DNA from: Micrococcaceae bacterium UBA6021
GTDB lineage: Bacteria; Actinomycetota; Actinomycetes; Actinomycetales; Micrococcaceae
NCBI GenBank assembly: GCA_002427975.1
Contig: DIZT01000326.1
Coordinates: 1 to 6,311 of the forward strand
Length of the DNA stretch: 6,311 nt
Direction of reading: 5' to 3'
A model generated the notes under the pieces. It searched no databases. It was not told the DNA's origin and saw nothing but the letters and a program-made list of their open reading frames with translations. Below, one piece after another: positions 1 to 6,311 of the stretch (its first letter is position 1; every line of letters starts with the position of its first letter). The translations under genes and the position numbers were made by a program.

Positions 1-1060
<1,060 letters not shown>

Positions 1061-1061
<1 letters not shown>

Positions 1062-2158
1062 TGGCTGGTTCTCCCGGGTCGGGGCCTGGCGGTAACGACG
1101 TACTCTTCGAACGCGGAGGCCACCTGGGCATCATCACGCTCAACCGGCCCAAGGCCGTCAACGCCCTGAACGCCGGCATGGTGGCCGCCATGCTGGAGCA
1201 GCTCACCGCCTGGGCGGCCGACGACGGCGTGGCCACCGTCCTGGTGCACGGCGCCGGGGAGCGGGGCCTCTGCGCCGGGGGCGACATTGTGGCGATCTAC
1301 CGGGACATGCTCGGCGGAGGGACGGAAACGGCTGACTTCTGGCAGGCCGAATACCGGCTGAACTCCCTGATTGCGGCGTATCCCAAGCCCTATGTTGCCT
1401 TGATGGACGGACTGGTGCTGGGCGGCGGCATGGGGATCTCCGCACACGGCTCGGTCCGCGTGGTCACCGAACGGACGCGGACGGGAATGCCGGAGACCAC
1501 CATCGGGTTTGTGCCCGACGTCGGCGGGACCTGGTTGCTGGCGAGGTCCCCTGGGGAGGCGGGCACCCATGCGGCGCTGACCGGCGCGCACCTGACCGGG
1601 GCGGATGCGCTGTTCCTGGGCCTCGCCGACCACTTTGTCCCGTCGCAGAGCCTCCCGGAGCTGGCGGCCGCGCTCGAACACGAAAGCGCGGAAGCCGCCG
1701 TCGTACGCTTTGCCCAGGACCCGCCCATCTCCGGGCTGGAGGCGCAGCGCGACTGGATCGACGCCGCCTATGCCAGTGAAGACGTGGAGGACATTGTCCG
1801 GTGCCTGCGGACTGTGGGCGGAGAGCATGGGGCCGAGGCAGCCGAGGCAGCCGAGGCCGCCACCACCATCGAAGCGAAGTCGCCCACCGCCGTGAAGGTG
1901 ACCCTGGAATCCCTCCGCAGGGCCAAGGGACTGACGCTGGACGAAGCGTTGGCGCAGGAATACCGGGTGGGACTTCGTTTCCTGGCTGCGCCGGACTTCC
2001 GCGAAGGGATCCGGGCGCAAGTGGTGGACAAAGACCGCAATCCGCACTGGAAGCCGGCCACCCTGCACGAGGTGCACGCGACGGACGTGGAACGGTTCTT
2101 CGCGCCGCTGGGGAACCGGGAGCTCAACCTTCACACAAAGGAGCCGGACAATGCCTGA
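1061..2158 (+). CDS. 3-hydroxyisobutyryl-CoA hydrolase (crotonase superfamily)
   Basis: Hydrolyses 3-hydroxyisobutyryl-CoA to free 3-hydroxyisobutyrate and CoA, drawing the pathway away from thiol-reactive methacrylyl-CoA. It is 365 residues, the normal hydrolase length and about 100 longer than a plain enoyl-CoA hydratase. Visible: ITLNRPKAVNALN (25-37), oxyanion-hole segments GLCAGGDI (69-76) and LGGGMG (120-125), and MPETTIGFVPDVGG (143-156), whose Glu145 and Asp153 match the catalytic acids of human HIBCH. The C-terminal block GLRFLAAPDFREGIRAQVVD with the following KDRNPHWKP (304-332) is a hydrolase hallmark absent from hydratases. ATG 1061 overlaps the mmsA stop by one base (TGATG) and has GGAAGG at 1049-1054, so translation is probably coupled. 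An Ala-Glu-Ala tripeptide occurs three times at residues 258-266, encoded by a tandem 9-base repeat. I could not tell from sequence whether it also accepts 3-hydroxypropionyl-CoA. Confidence 0.93.
1832..1858 (+). repeat. Three tandem copies of a 9-base unit inside the hydrolase gene
   Basis: The unit gccgaggca occurs at 1832-1840 and 1841-1849, with a third copy differing in its last base at 1850-1858. It is in frame and encodes (Ala-Glu-Ala) three times, just before the conserved KSPTAVKVTLESL segment. Because the unit is a multiple of three, copy-number change by slippage would lengthen or shorten the linker without a frameshift. Confidence 0.85.
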
Positions 2159-3065
2159 ACAAATCACCGTCGCTTTCCTGGGCCTGGGCCACATGGGCGG
2201 GCCGATGGCAGTTAATCTGGTCCGGGCCGGCTATACCGTGGCTGGCTTCGACGTGGTCCCCGCCGCCCTCGACGCCGCCCAAACACACGGTGTTCCCACG
2301 GTGGCCAGTCCATTGGACGCCATCGCCGGTGCCGACGTCGTGCTGACCATGTTTCCCAGTGGACAGCACGTGCTGGATGCCTACCGCGGCGCGGAGGGAC
2401 AGCCGGGCCTGCTGGCCGAGGCTAAGCCGGGAACCATGTTCCTGGACTGTTCCACCATCAACGTGGACGAGGCGCGGGAAGCCTCCGCGCTGGCCATCGC
2501 CGCAGGCCACCGGGCGGTGGACGCCCCCGTCTCCGGCGGTGTGGTGGGCGCGGAAGCCGGCACCCTGACCTTTATGGTGGGCGGCGACCCGGAAGACTTC
2601 GAGGCCGTTCGGCCGCTGCTCGAGGTGATGGGAAAACGGGTGGTCCACTGCGGCGGACACGGCGGCGGCCAGGCCGCGAAAATCTGCAACAACCTCATCC
2701 TGGGGGTCTCCATGATCGCGGTGAGTGAGGCCTTTGTGCTGGGCGAGAAGCTGGGCCTGACGCACCAGGCCCTTTTCGACGTCGCCTCCAATGCCTCCGG
2801 CCAGTGCTGGGCCTTGACCACCAACTGCCCTGTTCCCGGACCGGTCCCCACCAGCCCCGCCAACCGCGACTACCAGCCGGGCTTCGCGGGGGCACTGATG
2901 GCGAAGGATCTGCGGCTCGCGCTGAACGCGCTGGAAAGTACGGGGGTGGCGGCCCGGCTGGGACCGCTCGCCTCGGAAATCTACGATACGTTTGCCGCTG
3001 AAGGCGGTGCGGGCCGGGACTTCTCCGGAATCATCACGGATATCCGCGACAAATCGCAGCACTAG
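2151..3065 (+). CDS. mmsB: 3-hydroxyisobutyrate dehydrogenase
   Basis: Oxidises 3-hydroxyisobutyrate to methylmalonate semialdehyde with NAD+, supplying MmsA; a cytosolic member of the 3-hydroxyisobutyrate/6-phosphogluconate dehydrogenase family. At 304 residues it is full length. The N-terminal Rossmann fold carries GLGHMGGPMA (11-20) with an acidic FDV (33-35) at the end of the second strand, consistent with NAD+ preference. Substrate-binding signature DAPVSGGVVGAEAGTL is at 124-139, and the catalytic lysine is Lys177 in GGQAAKICNN (172-181). A second conserved lysine, Lys252, is in LMAKDL. The start ATG 2151 lies inside the end of the hydrolase gene (8-base overlap including the TGA) and has a strong AAAGGAG at 2137-2143, seven bases upstream. 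Tartronate semialdehyde reductase and other beta-hydroxyacid dehydrogenases share the fold, but the neighbouring genes and the motif set make the valine role most likely. Confidence 0.94.
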   Translation: MPEQITVAFLGLGHMGGPMAVNLVRAGYTVAGFDVVPAALDAAQTHGVPTVASPLDAIAGADVVLTMFPSGQHVLDAYRGAEGQPGLLAEAKPGTMFLDCSTINVDEAREASALAIAAGHRAVDAPVSGGVVGAEAGTLTFMVGGDPEDFEAVRPLLEVMGKRVVHCGGHGGGQAAKICNNLILGVSMIAVSEAFVLGEKLGLTHQALFDVASNASGQCWALTTNCPVPGPVPTSPANRDYQPGFAGALMAKDLRLALNALESTGVAARLGPLASEIYDTFAAEGGAGRDFSGIITDIRDKSQH

Positions 3066-3095
3066 CAGCATCCAAGAACAGCTGAAAGGTCAGGC

Positions 3096-3872
3096 ATGAC
3101 GGAGTACACGAACATTCTGGTGGAACAGCGCGGCCGGGTAGGGCTGGTCACGCTCAACCGGCCGGAGGCGCTCAACGCCCTGGACAAGGCCACCATGGAC
3201 CAGCTCGTGGCAGCCGTCACCGGCCTGGACGCCGACCCCGGCGTGGGTGCGGTGGTGATCACCGGCTCAAGCAAGGCGTTTGCCGCCGGCGCCGACATCA
3301 AGGAAATGGCCTCGCAGGGCTATATGGAGATGTACGCCGCAGACTGGTTCCGCGGCTGGGAGGACTTCACACGGCTGCGTATCCCTGTCATTGCCGCGGT
3401 GTCCGGCTTCGCGCTGGGCGGCGGCTGCGAGCTGGCCATGATGTGCGACTTCATCATCGCCGGGGACAACGCCAAGTTCGGCCAGCCGGAGATCAACCTC
3501 GGCGTGCTGCCGGGCATGGGCGGCTCCCAGCGGCTCACCCGCGCCGTGGGCAAGGCGAAGGCCATGGACATGATCCTCACCGGGCGGTTCATTGGAGCCG
3601 AGGAGGCCGAACGTTCGGGACTCGTCTCGCGCGTGGTCCCCGCGGAGGACGTGGTGCAAGAGGCGCTCAAGGCCGCGGAGGTCATCGCGTCCAAGTCCAA
3701 GCCCGTGGCCATGCTGGCCAAGGAAGCAGTGAACGCCGCCTTTGAAACCGGACTTGCCCAGGGTGTTGTGTTCGAACGCCGGATCTTCCACTCACTCTTC
3801 GCCAGCGAGGACCAGAAGGAAGGCATGGCCGCCTTTACGGAGAAACGCCAGCCCGGGTTCACCCACCGCTGA
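3096..3872 (+). CDS. Enoyl-CoA hydratase, probable methacrylyl-CoA hydratase
   Basis: Adds water across the 2,3 double bond of an enoyl-CoA. In this cluster the expected substrate is methacrylyl-CoA, giving 3-hydroxyisobutyryl-CoA for the hydrolase encoded upstream. At 258 residues it is standard crotonase length. The oxyanion hole is formed by [10 protein letters not shown] (62-71) and [13 protein letters not shown] (106-118). Both catalytic glutamates are present: Glu112 in GGCELA and Glu132 in [12 protein letters not shown], spaced 20 residues as in rat mitochondrial hydratase (Glu144/Glu164). It is therefore an active hydratase type rather than a one-Glu isomerase. ATG 3096 has GAAAGG at 3084-3089 and follows the mmsB stop by 30 bases, with no terminator visible, so it probably belongs to the same transcript. 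Family members are often broad in substrate, so a general short-chain beta-oxidation hydratase is equally compatible with the protein alone; the valine assignment rests on context. Confidence 0.92.
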   Translation: MTEYTNILVEQRGRVGLVTLNRPEALNALDKATMDQLVAAVTGLDADPGVGAVVITGSSKAFAAGADIKEMASQGYMEMYAADWFRGWEDFTRLRIPVIAAVSGFALGGGCELAMMCDFIIAGDNAKFGQPEINLGVLPGMGGSQRLTRAVGKAKAMDMILTGRFIGAEEAERSGLVSRVVPAEDVVQEALKAAEVIASKSKPVAMLAKEAVNAAFETGLAQGVVFERRIFHSLFASEDQKEGMAAFTEKRQPGFTHR

Positions 3873-3905
3873 CCCTCATTCGTGGCGGACGCTGACCCGG
3901 AACCG

Positions 3906-3911
3906 CATAAT
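3906..3911 (+). promoter_or_regulatory. Possible -10 element of a leaderless promoter for the exporter gene
   Basis: The hexamer CATAAT matches five of six bases of the TATAAT consensus and ends six bases before the ATG at 3918. Transcription would be expected to begin at or next to that ATG, giving a leaderless mRNA as is common in actinobacteria. The only -35 candidate at normal spacing (TGGCGG, 3883-3888) is poor. It lies in the 45-base gap after the hydratase gene, which is less GC-rich around this point than its surroundings. Position and match are seen; promoter function is inferred. Confidence 0.35.
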
Positions 3912-3917
3912 GGACCA

Positions 3918-4556
3918 ATGACCTTCACTTCGCTGCTGGCTTTTACCGGCTTGTGCCTGCTGCTTTCCGTGACGCCGGGGCCAGACACCTTCCTCGTGCT
4001 GCGGATCGCCCTGAACCGGCCCCGGGCCGGAATAGCTGCCGCCGCGGGCAGTGGCCTGGCTGCCTTGGTCTGGGCCGCGCTGGTGGGTGTTGGCCTGGCC
4101 GCCATCCTGGAGGAGTCCGCTGAGGTTTTCCGTTGGCTGAAAATTGCCGGCGGCATCTACCTTGTCTATCTGGGCGTTTCCACGCTGGTCAAAGCACGGC
4201 GAAACGGCAAAAACGCGTCCGCCGAAGCCGGTGCATCACGGACCTCCACCGGCATCCCGGCCGGGTTTGCCGCCGGCGCCTTGTCCACCCTCCTCAACCC
4301 CAAAGTCGGGCTTTTCTACCTGGCTGTGGTCCCGCAATTCATCCCCCAGGGCGGCAACACGATGCTGACGTCCATGATTCTCGGCTCCATCGAAGCGGTC
4401 ATCGCCTTCGGCTATCTGACAGCCGTCGCCCTGGCGGCGGCCAAAGCCATGGTCTGGCTCCAACGGCCCAAGGTCAGCACGATGATTGAGCGTGCCAGCA
4501 GCGGCATGATCGCGGCCCTGGGGCTGGGCGTGCTGACCTCGGCCGCGCGGAGTTAG
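3918..4556 (+). CDS. LysE/RhtB-family amino-acid exporter
   Basis: A cytoplasmic-membrane secondary exporter expected to release amino acids or related compounds; the exact substrate cannot be read from sequence. It is 212 residues, the usual family length. Family marks are the N-terminal TPGPD (19-23) after the first hydrophobic segment and LLNPKVGLFYLAVVPQF (125-141). About six hydrophobic stretches are seen, near residues 4-20, 38-62, 72-91, 114-140, 148-176 and 195-210. A polar, basic loop (92-113: KARRNGKNASAEAG and onward) separates the third and fourth. I chose ATG 3918 because it begins directly with the hydrophobic first segment. The in-frame GTG at 3882 would add a charged dozen residues and has no ribosome site. 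ATG 3918 also lacks a good Shine-Dalgarno, consistent with a leaderless message. It follows the valine cluster by 45 bases on the same strand and converges with the marR-type gene. No LysG-type activator is adjacent. Confidence 0.9.
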   Translation: MTFTSLLAFTGLCLLLSVTPGPDTFLVLRIALNRPRAGIAAAAGSGLAALVWAALVGVGLAAILEESAEVFRWLKIAGGIYLVYLGVSTLVKARRNGKNASAEAGASRTSTGIPAGFAAGALSTLLNPKVGLFYLAVVPQFIPQGGNTMLTSMILGSIEAVIAFGYLTAVALAAAKAMVWLQRPKVSTMIERASSGMIAALGLGVLTSAARS

Positions 4557-4573
4557 CCGCCGCGGGGAGCCAG

Positions 4574-4598
4574 CCTGTCGAGGGGCAAACCCGTCAGG
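4574..4598. terminator. Imperfect hairpin between convergent genes, possible bidirectional terminator
   Basis: CCTG (4574-4577) pairs with CAGG (4595-4598). After a T-T mismatch, CG (4579-4580) pairs with CG (4592-4593); A4581 is then bulged and GG (4582-4583) pairs with CC (4590-4591), leaving a six-base loop. It sits in the 37-base gap between the exporter and the MarR-type gene and includes the stop codon of the latter. No T-tract follows on either strand, so it is not a classical intrinsic terminator. Rho-dependent ending or a simple mRNA 3' stabiliser is possible. Confidence 0.3.
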
Positions 4599-5103
4599 GG
4601 CCAGTGAAGTCGCCCGCGTTCCGGCGGAAGGTGCCCAGGATGCGGATCAGCTGGTCAACGTCCCCGTCCCCGAAACCTGACTGGCCAAACACCTCCGTGT
4701 TGAGCACCGCCGTCGCGCGTTTGGCAACGATCCGCCCCTCCGCGGTGAGCGCGATCAGGGTGGTGCGGCCGTCCGTGGGATGCGGTGAGCGGGCCACCAG
4801 TCCAGAGCTCTCCAGGCGGTCGACGGCGTTGGTCACCGAGGTGGGATGGACCTGGAGCAGGGCGCTGGCTTTGTTCATGGGCAGCGCGCCGCTGCGGGCG
4901 AAGCTCAGGAGCGCGAGCAGTTCGTAGCGTGCGAAGGTGAGGCCGAACGGTTTCAGGGCGCCTTCGATCCGGGCCAGCAGGATCTGTTGGGTCCGCATGA
5001 TCGCGGTGATCGCGGCCATGGGCGGGGCGACGTCGGCCCAGCCGTGCTCCTCCCAGTTCCGTTGGGCGTCTGCAATGGGATCGCGGGGCAGCGGAGCGGG
5101 CAT
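4594..5103 (-). CDS. MarR-family transcriptional regulator
   Basis: A cytosolic, presumably dimeric winged-helix DNA-binding protein, most likely a ligand-released repressor. It is 169 residues, slightly long for the family because of an N-terminal extension of about 25 residues (DPIADAQRNWEEHGWADV, 8-25). Seen in order: a dimerisation helix (about 28-52), the family motif GLTFARYELLALLSF (54-68), a helix-turn-helix with its recognition helix around HPTSVTNAVDRLESSGLV (86-103), then the wing with DGRTTLIALTAEGR (111-124). The C-terminal helix (about 147-163) completes the dimer region. The start is supported by GAAGGG (minus strand, plus bases 5111-5116) seven bases before the ATG. The gene begins three bases after the stop of the acyl-CoA synthetase, so the two are almost certainly co-transcribed and probably translationally coupled. 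By analogy with MarR proteins that sense CoA thioesters (such as HcaR, CouR and BadR) it may regulate that synthetase; this is inference. An operator would be expected upstream of the synthetase, outside the window. Confidence 0.9.
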   Translation of the reverse strand: MPAPLPRDPIADAQRNWEEHGWADVAPPMAAITAIMRTQQILLARIEGALKPFGLTFARYELLALLSFARSGALPMNKASALLQVHPTSVTNAVDRLESSGLVARSPHPTDGRTTLIALTAEGRIVAKRATAVLNTEVFGQSGFGDGDVDQLIRILGTFRRNAGDFTGP

Positions 5104-5106
5104 CGT

Positions 5107-6311
5107 TCAGCCCTTCAGCCCCGGGAAATCCGCTTCGGAGTACTCGATGCCAGACCCTTCGGGAGGAGCGCCCCCGCCATGCCGGCGTTGCTCATTGTGC
5201 CGTAGCTCCACGCGGCGGATCTTGCCCGAAATGGTCTTGGGCAGCGCCGCGAATTCCAGCCTCCGGATCCGCTTGAAGGGAGCCAGGTGTTCGCGGCAGT
5301 ACCGCAGGATGTCCTCGGCCAGCTCCGGACCCGGTTCCAGGCCCGCCACCAGGACAACGTAAGCCTTGGGGACGGAGAGCTTGAGGGCATCCGGCGACGG
5401 CACCACCGCCGCCTCCGCCACGGCCGGGTGCTCAAGCAGCACGCTCTCGAGTTCGAACGGCGAGAGACGGTAATCGGAGGATTTGAAGACGTCGTCGTCA
5501 CGGCCCACGTAGGTGATGACGCCGCGCTTGTCCCGGCTGGCCATGTCACCTGTGTGGTAGTAGCCGCCGCGGAACGCCTCGGCGGTCCTTTCTGCGTCCC
5601 CGTAGTAGGACTTCATCAGCCCCACGGGCCGGGGGTCCAGGCGCAGGCACAGCTCGCCGTCGTCTGCTTCTTCCCCGGTGTTGGGGTCAACCAGCACCAC
5701 GTCGTAGCCGGGGAGCGGCTGCCCCATGGCGCCGATGGTGACCGGCTGGCTGGGTGTGTTGGCCACCTGGACAGTGGTTTCGGTCTGGCCGAAGCCGTCC
5801 CGGATGGTCTGGCCCCAGGCGCGCTGCACCTGGTCGATCACTTCGGCGTTCAGCGGCTCGCCCGCGGAGACCACCTTGGTGGGCGGGGTCTTCAGCACCT
5901 TCAGATCCGCCTGGATCAGCATCCGCCAGACCGTGGGCGGGGCGCAGAAGCTCGTCACGCGCTCGCGGTCCATCTGCTCCATCAGCGCACGGGCGTCGAA
6001 CCGGTCATAGTTGTAGACAAAAACGCACGCCTCCGCGATCCAGGGGGCGAAGAAATTGGACCACGCGTGTTTGCCCCAGCCGGGCGAGGCGACATTCAGG
6101 TGCACGTCGCCGGGTTCCAGGCCAATCCAGTACATGGTGGAGAGGTGCCCCACCGGGTACGACGTGTGCGTGTGCTCCACCAGTTTGGCCTTGGACGTGG
6201 TTCCGGAGGTGAAATACAGGAGCAGCGTCTCGTCCGCCAGGGTGGGGGCGTCGGCAGTGAAAGTGACTGCCGCCGTCGTCGAATCCGTGTACTGGAGCGC
6301 GTCCGGATTGG
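5107..6311 (-). CDS. AMP-forming acyl-CoA synthetase (MACS-like), 5'-truncated by window edge
   Basis: Activates a carboxylic acid with ATP to an acyl-AMP and then an acyl-CoA; cytosolic, ANL superfamily. The frame is open to the right edge, so the GTG at 6178-6180 is internal and the true start is outside. About 400 residues are visible of the roughly 550 usual. Numbering from the first complete codon: phosphate-binding loop YFTSGTTSKAK (32-42), SPGWGKHAWSNFFAPW (75-90), A5 motif DGFGQTET (171-178), YHTGD (251-255), the hinge region GRDDDVFKSSDYRLSPFELE (269-288) and the A10 motif PKTISGKIRR (357-366), whose Lys363 (bases 5221-5223) is the adenylation lysine. The C-terminal tail is polar and glycine-rich. 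The overall pattern is closest to medium-chain/acetyl-CoA synthetase-like proteins, but the acid substrate cannot be assigned from motifs. The loop reads TSGTTSKAK instead of the common TSGTTGxPK. The MarR-type gene follows after three bases. Confidence 0.92.
   Translation of the reverse strand, partial: NPDALQYTDSTTAAVTFTADAPTLADETLLLYFTSGTTSKAKLVEHTHTSYPVGHLSTMYWIGLEPGDVHLNVASPGWGKHAWSNFFAPWIAEACVFVYNYDRFDARALMEQMDRERVTSFCAPPTVWRMLIQADLKVLKTPPTKVVSAGEPLNAEVIDQVQRAWGQTIRDGFGQTETTVQVANTPSQPVTIGAMGQPLPGYDVVLVDPNTGEEADDGELCLRLDPRPVGLMKSYYGDAERTAEAFRGGYYHTGDMASRDKRGVITYVGRDDDVFKSSDYRLSPFELESVLLEHPAVAEAAVVPSPDALKLSVPKAYVVLVAGLEPGPELAEDILRYCREHLAPFKRIRRLEFAALPKTISGKIRRVELRHNEQRRHGGGAPPEGSGIEYSEADFPGLKG

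Noticed and set aside
1801..2346. 181-codon plus-strand frame bridging the hydrolase and mmsB
   Set aside because: It is out of frame with both genes and overlaps coding sequence throughout; the Gly/Arg/Pro-rich product is typical of frame-shifted GC-rich DNA.
2124..3071. 315-codon open frame antisense to mmsB
   Set aside because: It covers mmsB almost exactly on the opposite strand, as expected from codon bias, and has no domain signature.
3066..3095. Possible regulatory element or terminator between mmsB and the hydratase gene
   Set aside because: Only a 6-base palindrome (CAGCTG) and the hydratase Shine-Dalgarno are present; there is no stem of useful length and no promoter-like hexamer pair.
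3882..3917. Upstream GTG start for the exporter
   Set aside because: It would add a charged, non-membrane dozen residues before the first hydrophobic segment, lacks a ribosome site, and makes the protein longer than the family norm.
3320..4156. 278-codon open frame antisense to the hydratase and exporter genes
   Set aside because: It spans two well-supported genes and their gap, and the translation is Ala/Ser/Pro-rich without motifs.
6178..6180. GTG at 6178-6180 as the start of the synthetase
   Set aside because: The frame continues upstream through the essential YFTSGTTSKAK loop to the window edge.

Overview
The window looks like a chromosomal stretch from a high-GC actinobacterium. Codon third positions are strongly G/C, there are long antisense mirror ORFs, and the protein sequences resemble those of Arthrobacter/Pseudarthrobacter-type Micrococcaceae. 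That assignment is from memory of protein style, not from a search. No rRNA, tRNA, CRISPR array, insertion sequence or phage gene is visible. Coding density is very high; no gene-free stretch exceeds 45 bases.

Bases 1-3872, plus strand: a tight four-gene cluster for the distal half of valine (isobutyryl-CoA) catabolism. In order it holds methylmalonate-semialdehyde dehydrogenase (mmsA, 5' end outside the window), 3-hydroxyisobutyryl-CoA hydrolase, 3-hydroxyisobutyrate dehydrogenase (mmsB) and an enoyl-CoA hydratase. The first three genes overlap at their stop/start codons; the fourth follows after 30 bases. The predicted flow is methacrylyl-CoA -> 3-hydroxyisobutyryl-CoA (hydratase) -> 3-hydroxyisobutyrate (hydrolase) -> methylmalonate semialdehyde (MmsB) -> propionyl-CoA (MmsA). 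Gene order is roughly the reverse of reaction order. The acyl-CoA dehydrogenase that would make methacrylyl-CoA is not in the window.

Bases 3918-4556, plus strand: a LysE/RhtB-family amino-acid exporter. It has no clear Shine-Dalgarno, but a -10-like hexamer sits just upstream of its ATG, which suggests its own leaderless transcript. It could still be read through from the valine cluster.

Bases 4594-6311, minus strand: an AMP-forming acyl-CoA synthetase (5' end beyond the right edge), followed after 3 bases by a MarR-family regulator whose Shine-Dalgarno lies inside the synthetase gene. The two are very probably co-transcribed, and the regulator may respond to the synthetase's substrate or CoA-thioester product. 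This unit converges on the exporter gene across a 37-base gap holding an imperfect hairpin.

Overall this is mainly recognisable metabolism. I see no convincing undescribed system. The points most worth checking are the coupled synthetase-MarR pair (unknown substrate), the possible leaderless promoter of the exporter, and a tandem 9-base repeat inside the hydrolase gene.
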